Source: Gordionus sp. m RMFG-2023
Lineage: Eukaryota > Nematomorpha > Gordioida > Chordodea > Parachordodidae
Assembly: GCF_954871325.1 (NCBI RefSeq)
Contig: NC_088777.1
Coordinates: 4,776,509-4,840,508 of the forward strand
Reading direction: 5' to 3'
Length of the DNA stretch: 64,000 nucleotides
Shown here piece by piece: positions 23,588-35,837 of this stretch (position 1 is its first letter; each line of letters opens with the position of its first letter). Under the pieces are notes generated by a model. It was not told the DNA's origin. It was given only the letters and a program-made list of their open reading frames with translations, and made no database searches. The position numbers and the translations under genes are program-made.

Positions 23588-23912
23588 GAGGTTGGTGTAG
23601 GCTGACCCAGCCCGTATAAATTTTTACCGGGCTTTTCGACCAGGCCGGTATATTTTTTCCTAGCCCGGCTCGTAAAATATTTCTATAATAGTTTTCGGGC
23701 CTGTCCCATGATATAATTTTGAAGGAAAAAAATATAAATTTGTCTAATTCTAAGCTTGGAATTTTACGAACTTCTGATATTACCCGGTTTATAAACATAT
23801 TTATAGATTATCCAACCTAGCTCTAAAATCTTTTTACTTGGCCTGGTTAATGAGCCTAGATTTTGGGCTGGGTTGCGCTGACTTCTAAATTAAACCGATG
23901 GGCAGGGCTCTG
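23588..23912 (-). repeat. Dispersed GC-rich repeat J, inverted copy
   Basis: Words such as TGACCCAGCCCG, CGGGCTTTTCGACCAGG, CTAGCCCGGCTCG and GGGCTGGGTTGCG run through this stretch, alternating with poly-T. It begins near ACTAGAGGTTGGTGTAGG and ends near GGGCAGGGCTCTG. It resembles the 15.7-kb copy in word order. Confidence 0.6.
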
Positions 23913-24689
23913 TCAGATATAGCCTCATAACCCTGTTTTTTTAAACTGAAGATGGAATTTTTTTTTTATAATTTTTTTTTAAAAAAAATCCTTTTTCTAG
24001 AGCTGCAAAATTAGAAGAATAGAACCTAATAAATATTTGCAAAACCTTTTTAATATAAAAAATGCCCGAAAATATTATTTTAAAGCATTATAAATCTCTG
24101 GAATCCAAATTAGCACATAAAAGCATATATACTGCGAATGAAAAATTTTAAAAAATGTAATTACATTATCAAAGAAAAATGATGAACCATTTGATATTTT
24201 AAATACATCTGATCAATTGATATATTATGTAAGAAAAGGAAGTAAACTGACCTGAATTAATGTTTTATAAGTTTTGTAAATTAATTAATTTCTTTAAACA
24301 TATTTATATTACTTAAATATCTTATGGTCTTCCAAGACCTATGCCCTGTGAGTAAAAGAATTATCAAATTATAAAAACCTATTTTTTTATAAATAGGACC
24401 CTCAGTGCTTATTTACTCAAAAGCTATGTGAAAATTCTGTAATCATACCTGATAAAATTCTAATTTTATCAAAAAATTATTAAACATAGGATAATAACTT
24501 TTCAAACAGCCTTTAGAATGGAAAAAGAGTCTTATTATAAAACACCTATCCAAAGTGCAACTATTGCAAATTATAATTATATAATTATTTGATGTAAAAA
24601 ATAATTTTATAACATCCTTATTTTCTCCAAACCAAAAATGTCTTATCATTTGACCAGTTCAAACATAATTTATATAATTTTTACTTCAT

Positions 24690-25165
24690 AACTTATTTAA
24701 GAGTTACAATGAATATGATCTCCAACTTCATTGCACTAGGATACCCAAAAAAATGTTGAAAGTGACTTAAAAGGTGATCTCAACTTAATCTACACTGATA
24801 GTAGATTAGCTGTTATCAGTGAATGTATTTTGCTGCCTTTTAATCTGCCTCATACACTTTATTGCCGTCAATTCCTTCAGTCAATCCTATCACTATTTCT
24901 AATGATGAAATTATTCAGGCCATTAATTCCTTCAATAAATTCTCAGCTGTTGGACTTGGTGGTTTTAAGCATATCCTTTGCAATTTCTTCTGAAATCTAA
25001 TTCTCATTTCGAAGATACATACCTCAATATTTTAAAACATTTTTTAAGCAACCTTAAAGATTTGACCATGCAGATCCATCAAATTTTAACGGAGCTATTC
25101 ACATCGCCTCGAAAAAACGTGATAGATGAATTAGCCTCATAGCCAAAGGCTCTTTGACAATTATT
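24690..25165 (+). mobile_element. LINE reverse-transcriptase fragment
   Basis: One plus-strand frame reads ISNDEIIQAINSFNKFSAVG then LGGFKHIL, matching the non-LTR RT opening (..EI..AI.SF..GSA.G.DG....L). Further on, in another frame, FNGAIHIASKKRDR recalls the later motif (G..LIAL.KKDGG.RPIA). It is the RT N-terminal part only, broken by several frameshifts and stops. It probably belongs to the same clade as the longer minus-strand LINE at 35.8-37.8 kb. Confidence 0.6.
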
Positions 25166-25169
25166 AGCC

Positions 25170-25430
25170 TATTACTTTAAAAGTAGGTGATGGCTGATTT
25201 TAAGTTTAAATTCTTTAGTGTAAGTTTAGATGATTACTATCAATATTGAGATTTAATGTTCATGGAATCTGTAAATAAATATGATTAAAATAAAAAAAAA
25301 ATTTGCCTGATTCAACCCAACGATACAATTCTATCACTTCAAATTTTCCACCGTATGAAATTTAAATTTTCGCGAAAACGTGATTAATGAATGAGTGAAA
25401 TAATAATCAAAAACCAATTTTTAAAATAAA
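25170..25430. repeat. Dispersed ~260-bp repeat R, copy 1
   Basis: Shares long near-identical runs with 49,755-50,003, for example ATTACTATCAATATTGAGAT, GAATCTGTAAATAAATATGA and CGTGATTAATGAATGAGTGA. Its right edge abuts the truncated hAT of family B. No coding capacity. Confidence 0.85.
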
Positions 25431-25439
25431 ACATATTAT

Positions 25440-26091
25440 AAAATCAACAATAACTATCAGCCAATTTCTGAGAAGTATTGGCATTTGTATTATATGAATT
25501 GAATTAGTCTTTTACCAAAATTATTTAGATGTTTCTCAATTTCCTTAAAACTATTGGCATGCACAGAAAGAAATCCTATATGTAAAAATGACAATTTACT
25601 TTTAGGTGTTTCTTAAGGTTATAACTGGATTGATTTAAGGAAGTATTTTTTTTACATTTTAAACCAGTTTTGGTTTTTATATTTATTTTGAAAAATTTTT
25701 AAATCTAGGGAATGGGAAATTTGTATTATAGCTATTAAGAACATTTTCTTCCCTGGTATCTTCCATTTCATTAATAACATTGTCTGAATCACTTTCAACG
25801 ATTTGGATATCCATAGGCGAAGACATTTTAAATTATTAACACGTGATTTAGGTTTATAATACAAATGAAAATATAAATTACAAATTGAAAATATATTTCA
25901 ATTTTAAAATTAAAATAAATCATAAAAATTATAACTAATTATAATATTATATTTAAATTTTCATGTTTATACTTACTTTCATTATATTTTTTGACAAAAA
26001 AAGTAGCGCGCTAAAAAATTAAATTATTACAAAAAAAATTGTCGCTATTAGCTATAGCTACGAAAAAGGATAGCGCGCTATAACAACTCTG
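25440..26091 (-). mobile_element. hAT element, family B, left-truncated copy
   Basis: From about 25,440 the sequence follows the right-hand part of the 32-34.8 kb element (AATCAACAATAACT, CAGCCAATTTCTGAG). It ends in AGCGCGCTATAACAACTCTG at 26,091. The minus strand holds the start of the transposase (MSSPMDIQIVESDSD), interrupted soon after. Repeats of AGCGCGCTA mark the family. The other half is missing and the break coincides with repeat R. Confidence 0.8.
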
Positions 26092-26249
26092 ATTTTTTAA
26101 GATAATCATTTTTTCAAATAATTTATCATTAAGCCTTTCCCTTTTTCGGCGTATTTAACATTGTGCCAAAAATTAAATAACCTTTTAAATGGAGCTGATT
26201 TGATATTGCAGTATTATATTTAAAAAAAATTCTTTAATGGAAGGATAAT

Positions 26250-26880
26250 ATAAGCATTTATAATGTATTGACGGTCTTTAAATAATTTAAAACCTCCAGC
26301 TAAATGTTATTTGTATCATTGAACTCAGCAACATTTACTTCACCAAAAGAAAAATGTTCAACATTTTCTGTATTAGATATTAAATCTTGGTGTTATAGTT
26401 TAAGCATAAATTATATACTACTTGCACTACATTTAGGGCTTCTTTTAATATTATAAAAGTATTTTTTTTATCATCCGACAATTCATAGGTTCTTAAAATA
26501 TAGATGTGATAATAATGGCAAAAAAGCCTCGTTATATTCATCATCATAAGAAATTAATTTCCAAATCTTTTGCCAATACCATCTTAACATAAATTAGCCC
26601 AAGTCCCTTTTAACCATAAATAGTATGGGCACTAATCCTTTACAATACTGCTCTTGTAGTTTGTCTTAATAATCCTCAATATTATTAATATTCGCTTCTT
26701 TAATAATGGGACAATCAATTGTTTCAAATAATAAATTAAAATATGATTTATACAGTTATGTCATACTATCGTATAGGCTATTTCATCTGATTATGCAAGT
26801 AAATTTTAACTGATTACCATCTGTTATCTCCCATATCTTTTCAGAAGATTTGGGCCTACCACTCATTTTCCCATTACTCC
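26250..26880 (-). pseudogene. Degenerate transposase-like sequence
   Basis: The minus strand opens MSGRPKSSEKIWEITDG at 26,860-26,810, an opening I associate with BED-finger hAT transposases (MSGRP...W.....). Downstream, several frames hold peptide-like wording such as YDDEYNEAFLPLLSHLYF and FSFGEVNVAEFNDTNN. Many stops interrupt it. Assignment to hAT is tentative. Confidence 0.4.
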
Positions 26881-26889
26881 CTTTCAATT

Positions 26890-29095
26890 TCATTTTGTGT
26901 AATTATTTATTTTATTAATGACATTAAATGAAGCTGATATACCGGGTTATTTTTTATTATTGTGGTAGAGTTTGCTTTATACTGGTTATAAATGCCTGAA
27001 TGGTATTTCTAATTTTTAAAAATATCACAGTTTATCAGTATGTTATGTTTATATATTTCGGTAAAAGTTAATTGTACATAAAAAACATTTGAATATTATT
27101 TCAACAAGAAAATAAATTATATTAGGGTCAATTTAATATATAATTATTTTTAACCAAAAGAAAGTTAATATATAAATTTTTCAATATGTTAACTTATAAT
27201 AGCCGCAAAACAACATAAAAACGGATAATATAAATTTATAAATAAAAGACCATTAAAATATAAAGTATATACAAATACAAGCAAAAATAAAAAGATAAAT
27301 AAATACAAAACGCGGAATAAATTTATTTTTACCCAAATAGCCACATCCACCAGTGGACTTTGCTTCTAACACATTCATTTTTTTTTTAAACTATGGCTCA
27401 TAAAATCTGAATCCAAATATTGGAGGCAAAAAATTCATTTTTTTAAATAAAAAAATACAAATAAAATTTTTTAAATATAATTATTGATCCTTCTTAGGAA
27501 CCAATTTTTCCTAATTGAGCGCTACTTTTTATAGCATAATTTTAATATATATATAGTTTTTTTTTTAGTTTTTTTTTCATCTTATATTTTATATTTGTTA
27601 AATTTTTTTAACAAAAAATTATTGATAAAATCAAAAATTTATTCAATTGAATCATCTTTTGTTTATCCTAATGTATAATAATTTTATTGCAATACATCAA
27701 TTTCAGTTTTCTTTGCCAAAAGAAGCTGGATAAAGAAATAAATTAACTATCACACAGATAAGGCATAGATTATTATTTTCATTATTATATTATGCAAAAA
27801 ATTGTTGACAACTTTTTATTGATATATTGTTTGGAAGAATAAAAAAAAATGCAAAATAGGTGGCTAACTAATAGCTTTACTAAAATTAAATTAGTAACTA
27901 ATTTTGGCTAGAAAATTTTTTATGTTTTAGCAAAAGAGGTATAAAAATTTGGTCCGAATTTACTTTAAAAGCTATATAGTAGGGGTATAAATATGTGATT
28001 TCGAATTTTAAAAAAAATCGAAACAAGTTTAAAGAGTGCGTTAGAAAAAACACATTGGTTTAGCATATCTGGGCAATCGAACTGTAATTAAAAAATTGGT
28101 AACCTACAACGTATCCAATGACATTAATACTAACTCGGATTGATGATATAGTTAAAAAAATATATTCTTTAAATTCGTTTCTCATTTCACCTGAATGGCT
28201 TTCAATTGCGGCTTCAATGTATGCACATTGCCCACATTTTTCATATATTTTTGTCACAAATGGGAGTATTTGGATTATGCACTTAAGAACCTAAATATAA
28301 AATAAAAATAAAAATATATACTAAATATGATACTAAATCTTTATTAAATAAATAACTATAATCAAGTACAAAGTGGAAAAACATAATCAAAATAAAAGAT
28401 GAAAAATCTACAATTATCACGCGTTTTCATATCATTTGCATAGATGGGGATCTAAATAATAACTTTAATAAAATATTATTTTTGTTTGAATATTATTACA
28501 ATTTGAATAATGCATTTTTTTGTTTAGCAAAAATGCAACAATTTTAATAAATAAATCGGGTCTAGTTTAATCATATCAATAAATATGGTTAAAAAATTTA
28601 AAAAGACAAGTTTTGGGGAAATATTGTAAATTATGCCTGAAAACATTAGATCATACAATTAAGAATTGGTGATGACTAAATAAAATTTCAAGAGGTTGTT
28701 GGTTGAGGAAAGCGGTGATTTTATTCCTAAGTAATACATTAACTATTATTCCATATACCTGATGTTTCTTGAGCTTTTTCAGGCTGGATGAAAAGGTCAT
28801 TTATTTTAAAAAAAATTCTAATAGTTAAGTTATTTAGATTAAACTATCACAAAACCAAATAAAGTTAAAATGAAAAGGAAAACGAGTGAATTTTGATTTA
28901 ATAACACAGTCTGTTTTAAAGTACGTCATAGAATAGCTTATTTTATTTTTAAAAAAATTTATCAATATATTAAAAAATATGAATAAGATTTTTCAGAACA
29001 TTTGAGTTTTAAGATAAAATATTTTACGAGGATTTTTAAATTTACCCAATAATTATTCTCAAAATATTTTAATATATGTCCTATCTTCTTATTTT
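26890..29095. other. AT-rich gap
   Basis: No gene recognised. A minus-strand open stretch at 28,060-28,257 (YEKCGQCAYIEAAIESHSG) has somewhat balanced codons and may be an old transposase piece, but I cannot place it. Confidence 0.4.
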
Positions 29096-29102
29096 TATAC
29101 AG

Positions 29103-29644
29103 AGGATAAAAATCACGAAAACTCTCTTTATGGAGAAGATCTCACTAGAGAATTCAAAAATTTGCAAATATTTTACCATTCCTGTATAAATCATGAAACC
29201 TCAAGTTATAATTCATATGGTCAAATGAACTTTATATTGTTTGAACCAATATCATCGTATGTCCATAAATTTGGAAAAATGATAATGATTGCTACTCAAA
29301 ATTCTACCAACATCAATGAAAGTTTAGGAAGAGAGAAGAGGAAGGAGATGGAAAAATTATTAAATAATGTTTCAAGGTTGTTGACAAAATTAACTATGGA
29401 ATTCGCCAATTTTTTGCCCTTCAAAATGTATTACAGTAGTAATGATCCTGTTAGAATGGTTCAAAGAGTGACATTGAATCCACCAAATTTTGCCATTAAA
29501 GTGGATTTCAGACCTGAACCGGTTAGAGCTTACAATGTTTTGGCTCATGATTACGTACCGGAACTATTGGAATTGTATCAAAGGCTGGGAGGCACCTTCG
29601 AAGACTTTAAACTCGTCAAAGATGCCGTCCTGCAATACTTAAAG
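29103..29644 (+). CDS. Large internal exon of an unidentified conserved-looking gene
   Basis: The acceptor (cttatttttatacag) ends at 29,102 and the donor AAG|gtagat follows 29,644. The exon is open for ~180 codons and begins near DKNHENSLYGEDLTREF. Notable stretches are GQMNFILFEPISSYVHKFG, NESLGREKRKEMEKLLNN, LTMEFANFLPFKMYYS, RPEPVRAYNVLAHDYVPELL and LYQRLGGTFEDFKLV. The balanced codon use, length and helical, charged wording make it almost certainly coding host DNA. It ends in phase 0. I cannot name the family: no catalytic signature is evident, and it reads like part of a large scaffold or complex subunit. The exon at 39,241, also plus strand and phase 0, could be the next one. Confidence 0.8.
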
Positions 29645-30739
29645 GTAGATTTTTTTTATATATAAAGTTATTGATAATGATCAAAATTAAAATGTAATTA
29701 AGGGCAGTTAATGAACCTAGCTTGGCCCCTTTATTTTAGACTAATGTTTTAAAAAGCTTTTAAATCTTTATTTCAATAAAGTTTTTAAACTTGAAATGGG
29801 AAAACAAAGAAAGAAAGAAAGAAAATCTATTTAAAACATTTAATTTAATATTAGCTCTTCCCTTAATATGCTTTAAGGCGGCGATAATTTTGGTGTTATT
29901 ATTATGCTCCTAAACAATATTTTATTTTGAATAATATACGAAAAATTAAAATCAATCAATAAAAGTGTAATTTTCTAAATATCGAGTGGCATCTGTAAAT
30001 AGTTATCTATATAATGAAAAAGTGGGTAGGAGCGATTTGTTATAATTTTTTTAAATGGGGGAAGGGAAGGGGGGAGTCAGATGAGGCATCAAAAAAGGGT
30101 AGGGAAAATAAACACTATTTGTAGATTAAAAATAAAAATAACTGATTAAAAAATAAGTATGTTAATAGATATTATTTCCCAATTCATTCACAGGTAACAT
30201 TTAAGTACAGGCTGAAGTTGTACACGTTCGTGGCTAATTTTTAGAATACGTTAGCAACAACTAGTTGATTATCACCAACTAATGTTTATTTGTTCTAGGC
30301 CTTAAATAGTCATGAGACCTGAAATTGTTTATTTGGAATTATTTGAAAGTTATTAATGATCGCTCATTATAAAATTTTTTTAGATTAGTGTCTGTTATAT
30401 CTCATAAAGGTTATTATACTTGTGATACGATACCTAACCTAGATGCTAACGCAGTTTGGGGAGGGGGGAGCAAATTCCCCAAAGGCCAAAAATATTTGGA
30501 CAAGCCCCACCCCCAACGGAAGCTAACTATTTCGATTTATTTCTCACATAAACAGCAGAAATAAATATGCTAATAATTTATTCTATGAATCAATATCGGT
30601 TTCAAATTTTTCTTGACGTTATATTTATCTACCATATTAAATTAATCATTGGAGATTTTTTTCACTGCAAAACTATGGTAAAATATTCCCAAAAAATGAA
30701 ATCGGATGGAAAATTAAAAGAATAGCTGAAAGCATTGTA

Positions 30740-31330
30740 TTGGAACATAAAGAAATTAGGGTAAATGTAGTTGATAAATTTTATAAATTATATGCCATTA
30801 TTGACTCGAAAGCAGAGCTCTATAAAGTTTATATTTATCTATCTCGACTCCAGCAAGGCAAGCCCGTCGTTCCAATATTTATACAGGGAGTCGAAGAATA
30901 CTATAACAAATCTCTTTCATATCCCTCTTGGATACTTTTATAACTCAAATGAATGAAAGGTTCTTGATTAATCAGGCCTATTATTACCACCATCGATTTC
31001 AAATCTTGATAGAGGAAAATCGAATATTTGACAGATTTTTCTTGAGAGGATGTTAAAGTATATGATGCATTAATAGCCGAATACAAACTATGTTATGGTA
31101 TCAAAAGGTTAGGTATAGAATTACCGAAAAATGCTATAGATGCTTCGCATAAATTTCAAATATATTTTCAAATATATTTTCCTGATATATTAAAATTATT
31201 ATATATCTTTGCAACTCTACCCATCATTATTACTACCAATGAAAGAACATTCTCTTTTTAACAAGACTAAAAACATACCTGAGCTGTGACAGATAACTCA
31301 ATACAGAAAAATATAGCCTAGACCTCTAAA
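30740..31330 (+). pseudogene. hAT transposase remnant E1 (C-terminal half)
   Basis: The plus strand reads KAELYKVYIYLSRLQQGKP and later, in another frame, FPDILKLLYIFATLPI followed by TTNERTFSFLTRLKTYLRS with small errors. The last block matches the C-terminal dimerisation motif (LPVTTASAERSFSALRRIKTYLR) of hAT transposases with a DUF4371-type core. Several frameshifts and stops. A second, independent copy is at 55,440-56,140. Confidence 0.7.
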
Positions 31331-32150
31331 TTTCGCTAATAAGAGGTCGATTGTGACATCTATGAGCAAAATCTTTAGGCTTTCATTATTATTTTCTGAA
31401 TAAAATATTGAATTCGCCGTTTTAAAAAATAAGCTCAAATCGAGCCTTTTAACAACAATACTGAGAAGTACTACCTCTGAAAATAGGATGTATCGGTGTT
31501 AGCCCTTCTTATATTTACATAGGAGGTTGATACCAAGCATTGACAAAATCATTGAAAAATTGGATCAATCCCAAAGAAGATGAAATAATTTATTTTGTGT
31601 ATTTTAAATATAATATTAAAAAAAAATATAAATTTTATAGGCATTTAAAATTTAAATTATATTTTGAAAAGATTATGTTGGAAATAAAGATTATTACACA
31701 AAAATTTTTGCGCATATATAAACTTACAAAGTATACTCGTGCAAAAAATATATGGTGTAGAAAATATATTATATACAACATTTTATATTTTATCATTATA
31801 TTTTTATTTTAATATGTGGACTAGAAATTGTGAATATTGTAGTCAGTGGTCATAAAAGATTTCTGGAAATTAGGATATTCTTAAGTAACTACTAGAATAA
31901 TTCTAGAAAAAATTTAATTATCCCTCACCTTTCATAGCCAATTTGTGGATAAGCGCCTGGTCTAGCCACGCCAATCCATTTAGACTTCACTAGTTACAAT
32001 TAACTTTCAAAAGGAAATTAATGAACTTGGCTAGGTAAATATTTGTTTAATATGTTTTCGCGAAATAATGTCAATGAATTTACAAAAATATCCTGAATAG
32101 GGTTTCTTGGGTTAAACAAAAATTGTAAACAAACGTCAGCCTGTCAAGTC

Positions 32151-34754
32151 CAGAGTTGTTAAACGCTATTTTTAAAAGTAGCGCGCTACCGCTATAGCTA
32201 TTTGTCAAAAAAAGTAGCGTGATACCGCTTTCGCTATTTGTCAAAAAAAGTAGCGCGCTATTAGCTACTTTTTTTCAAAAGTAGATTTAGCTACTTTTAA
32301 GCTACTTTTTATAAAAAAAAATTTAGAAACAAATTTTTTTTATTATTTTTTTGCTTATAATGTAAATGTATAATAAATAATATATAAAAATCAACATTTA
32401 TAAATATAAAAATATAGTTAGTTTAGATTATAAAAAAATAAGCAATATAAATAAATATTTGATATGGAAATGAATCATTATTAATTAGAATTACTTCTGT
32501 ATATTATAAAAGTATGCTCTTCATCGTTAATATATTCAATTTCAACAAGATCACAGAGATAATTAATCTCTAATCTTCTTTCCTCCAGATCTTGTACGAT
32601 TAGGGGTTAATAAATACCTCCCTAATTTTTTTTTAAACATGTCAGAAATTTTAGGAGATTTGTTCTGCTTATTCCATAAAGTTTGACAAATGTCGATCTT
32701 GACACCCTTTTAAAATCTTCATCATTTAAAGCTCCTTCAGCATCTACTGTTGCTATCAAATTTAAATTATGACAGGAGCATCTCTGATGGCTGGGTAACA
32801 TTGTGGAGTTAGTTGAAGATCCTATAGAATATTGATTAGATTAACATGTATTATAAAATAATTTAAACCTTCTTCTAAGATCTCATTAATATCATTGGCA
32901 TCAACACCTATTTCCTCCTCTTCCAATACATGTTGACTATCATTCTGTATCTCATCTTCAGCATTATCCTCACCAAATATTCTATATTCATATTAAATAG
33001 GACAAATTAAATTATTCATCCAGTTTTAATAGAAATGACTAGTAATATTTATCAAAAATGGTGTGAAAAAATCATTTCTTAGTATTCTAAATTTTGAACC
33101 TCAGGAATTATAATGTAACTAAGCAAAAATATTTTATCAAATGAATACATTGAATGAATTCCCTGTACTATATATAAATTGATGGCAATTAATCAATAAG
33201 AAATAAATATAGTAAAAATCTAATCATCCATGAAATATTCAATAACCATATCTTATTAAATGTTAGATTAGCTCAATGACACTGTACTATAAAAATTAAT
33301 GAAATAATCCACCTCTGTTTTATATTTTATTAGTTAATTTCACTAATTTTATTTATAATTTGATATAAATTATGATAATCATAATATTACTAAAATATGT
33401 GTGTATTTAGTTAATAAAAATTCTATAAATAATGTGAAATATTAAAATACTAAATATTTTATAGATTAAATAATAACCATTCCATTCTGATTAATTTACT
33501 GCCCAAAAAATCATAACTTAAAATAAATATTATAAATAAATTTGTGATATAACCTAAATGCCTTCAGGTAGTTAGACCCATTATCAGTAACCATTTTTCA
33601 AACTTTATTATGAATCCTAAAAGACTTGTGGATGTCAATAATTTTATTTGCAAGTACGTCATATGTGTGGCATCCTATAATCCTTTTAAGGGCTAAGGCT
33701 ACAGATCTTCTTTTTAAAGTCCTAGGGTCTAACCAATGGCCTGTGATTCCCAAATAAGCTCTAAAAATATTTAATCAGATCAATTTATAAATATAAATAA
33801 GTTTTTACCTTCTGTTATGTGTCCAACTATCTGCCGTGGTACATACATAAGATATATCTGATAACTCTACTATTAGAGCATCTTTCATCACTTTGAAGTT
33901 GTCGGCTATTTTATTCATAAGTGTCTGGCGACATAAAACTGTTGTGCCAGGGGATAAAGTTTTAATCAGCATAGTAAATGATGGATTATCAACCAAGGAC
34001 AATGGCTGAACTGTGTCAATAATAAAATCAACAATTACTTAATCAGCCAATTTTTGTGAAATATTGGCATGTTTATTATCAGTTAATTTGGTTTGGATAG
34101 TATTTATCTTTTTGAATGAAGATTCTCCTATACCAAAATTTTTTATATGTTTCTCTATTTCCTTATAGCAATTGGCGTGAACAGTCTAATAAAATAAATA
34201 ATATTATAATGTAATAATAACAATTTACCTTTAGGTGTTTCTTCAGGTTATAGCTACTCAATTGATTTGATGATATATTTTTTTTAAATTTTAAGCACAG
34301 GAATTTGAATCCAGATTTTGTTTTAATATTTATTTTAAAAAATTTTTCAAATCTAGGGAATGTGAAATCGTTATTAGAGTTATTAAGTACATTTTCTTCC
34401 ATTGAATCTTCCATGTCCGAATCACTTTCAAGGATTTGGATATCCATGGGTGATGCCATTTTAGATTATTAACACAGATTGAAAATATAAATTAAAAATT
34501 GAAAATATATTTAAATTTCAAAATTAAATAATAAATTATAAAAATTATAATTAATTATGATATTATATTTAAATTTTCATGTTTATACTTACATTCATTA
34601 TATTTTTTAAAAGTAGCTAAGTAGCGCGCTACTTAGCTACTTTAAAAAAAGTAGCGCGCTAAAAAATTAAATAATTTTAAAAAAAGTAGCGGCTATTAGC
34701 TATAGCTACCAAAAAAGATAGCGCGCTAAGTAGCGCGCTACTTTAACAACTCTG
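32151..34754 (-). mobile_element. hAT element, family B (TAGCGCGCTA), complete ends
   Basis: Left end CAGAGTTGTTAAACGC and right end TTTAACAACTCTG are flanked by a perfect 8-bp target duplication (gtcaagtc at 32,143-32,150 and 34,755-34,762). Both ends carry multiple copies of AGCGCGCT/TAGCTATAGC within ~150 bp. At 2,604 bp it could once have been autonomous. It contains a minus-strand transposase in broken pieces (separate entry). The truncated copy at 25,440-26,091 is a relative. Confidence 0.93.
32480..34459 (-). pseudogene. hAT transposase of family B, broken
   Basis: On the minus strand, from the N-terminus, the ORF at 34,459-34,163 starts MASPMDIQILESDSDMED and runs into FTFPRFEKFFKINIKTKSG, a BED-finger-like start. 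At 34,002-33,805 lies LVDNPSFTMLIKTLSPG, then KIADNFKVMKDAL and ADSWTHNRR (first catalytic region, TADSWT). Then come GITGHWLDP and KVWKMVTDNGSNYLKAF (second region, TDNGSN) near 33,760-33,560, and LPSHQRCSCHNLNLI near 32,800 (the C..H.LNL motif). The order is normal for ZBED-like hAT transposases. Frameshifts, stops and possible small introns separate the pieces, and the C-terminal dimerisation motif is not clear. Confidence 0.8.
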
Positions 34755-35837
34755 GTCAAGTCATCATTAAAAGACAGCTGAGGCCAAGGATTTAAAAAAA
34801 TAAGATAAGGCGAATTATAAAAAAGGAAAGACTGGGTGGCCTATCGTAAACTCGGGAAAAAAGTTAATAAGATAGAAAAGCACAACATAGTTCAACTTTT
34901 GAAATATTCCAAACCATGAACAGTCTAGAAGGCTAAGTTCCCTACGACTTCCTGGGTGTAACAGCAAATGATATTGGAATATTATCCTTTCAAATTAACA
35001 TTCTTGAGCACAAATCGAATAATGATTATTAATATTCGATAATGAATTATTAGTTTACAGTTTCAAAAATTTTTTTTTTTAAAAAAAACAGAACAAAAAT
35101 CTTTGAAGATAACAATTAAAAAATCTTCAGAAAATCAAAAATTTCAAGAATTTTAACTTTGGGCATTCGCGTGTTTTTCATATATTATATAAAGAGTCCT
35201 AAATTTATATAAAATTATATTTATTAGATATTTATTGATCACAACTTCGATGAATCGCCATCAGAGTATATGGAGATTTCGATAAACGAATTCGATTCAT
35301 ATTTAATGGTAATTTTTGTGTATTTATATATAAATATATTATGTTGTGTTTACACAAATAACAAATCCAATAAAAACCTACTAAGCATAATTGAAAAAAA
35401 AACATGAAAGACATAATTTCTGATAAGGACTATATAATACAATCCATTAAGTGCATGCAATTGAGACCGGGGAAAATCAAACCAAGGGGCACGGGAATTT
35501 GATCCCATTTATTGTTGTGCATAAGTCCAATCCTATTTATTTCATCACCAATTTAGTCTAAAATATGAAATTTATTCTTATGATAGTCTTGATAATTCTT
35601 TTTTATTGTATCATAAAATTAGACTTTTAAGTTTCCCGTAATCTTTATTAATACAAGGATATTTTATTGTTAAACATAATTTTTATGTATACTCCTTTAT
35701 GTGGTCCTTTATCCAATTACCCTTGTTTCATTTGACTTGAAAAAACAAAATTAATTGAAAAATCATTTTTCTAATTGTATACATTAATTAGACCTGTGCA
35801 ACAAAGCCTCAATTGACGGCGCCAATTTTTTAAATTT

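Noticed and set aside
32151-34754. Treating the family-B transposase as a domesticated host gene
   Set aside because: Exact ends and target duplication are present and the coding pieces are broken; a plain decayed transposon explains it.
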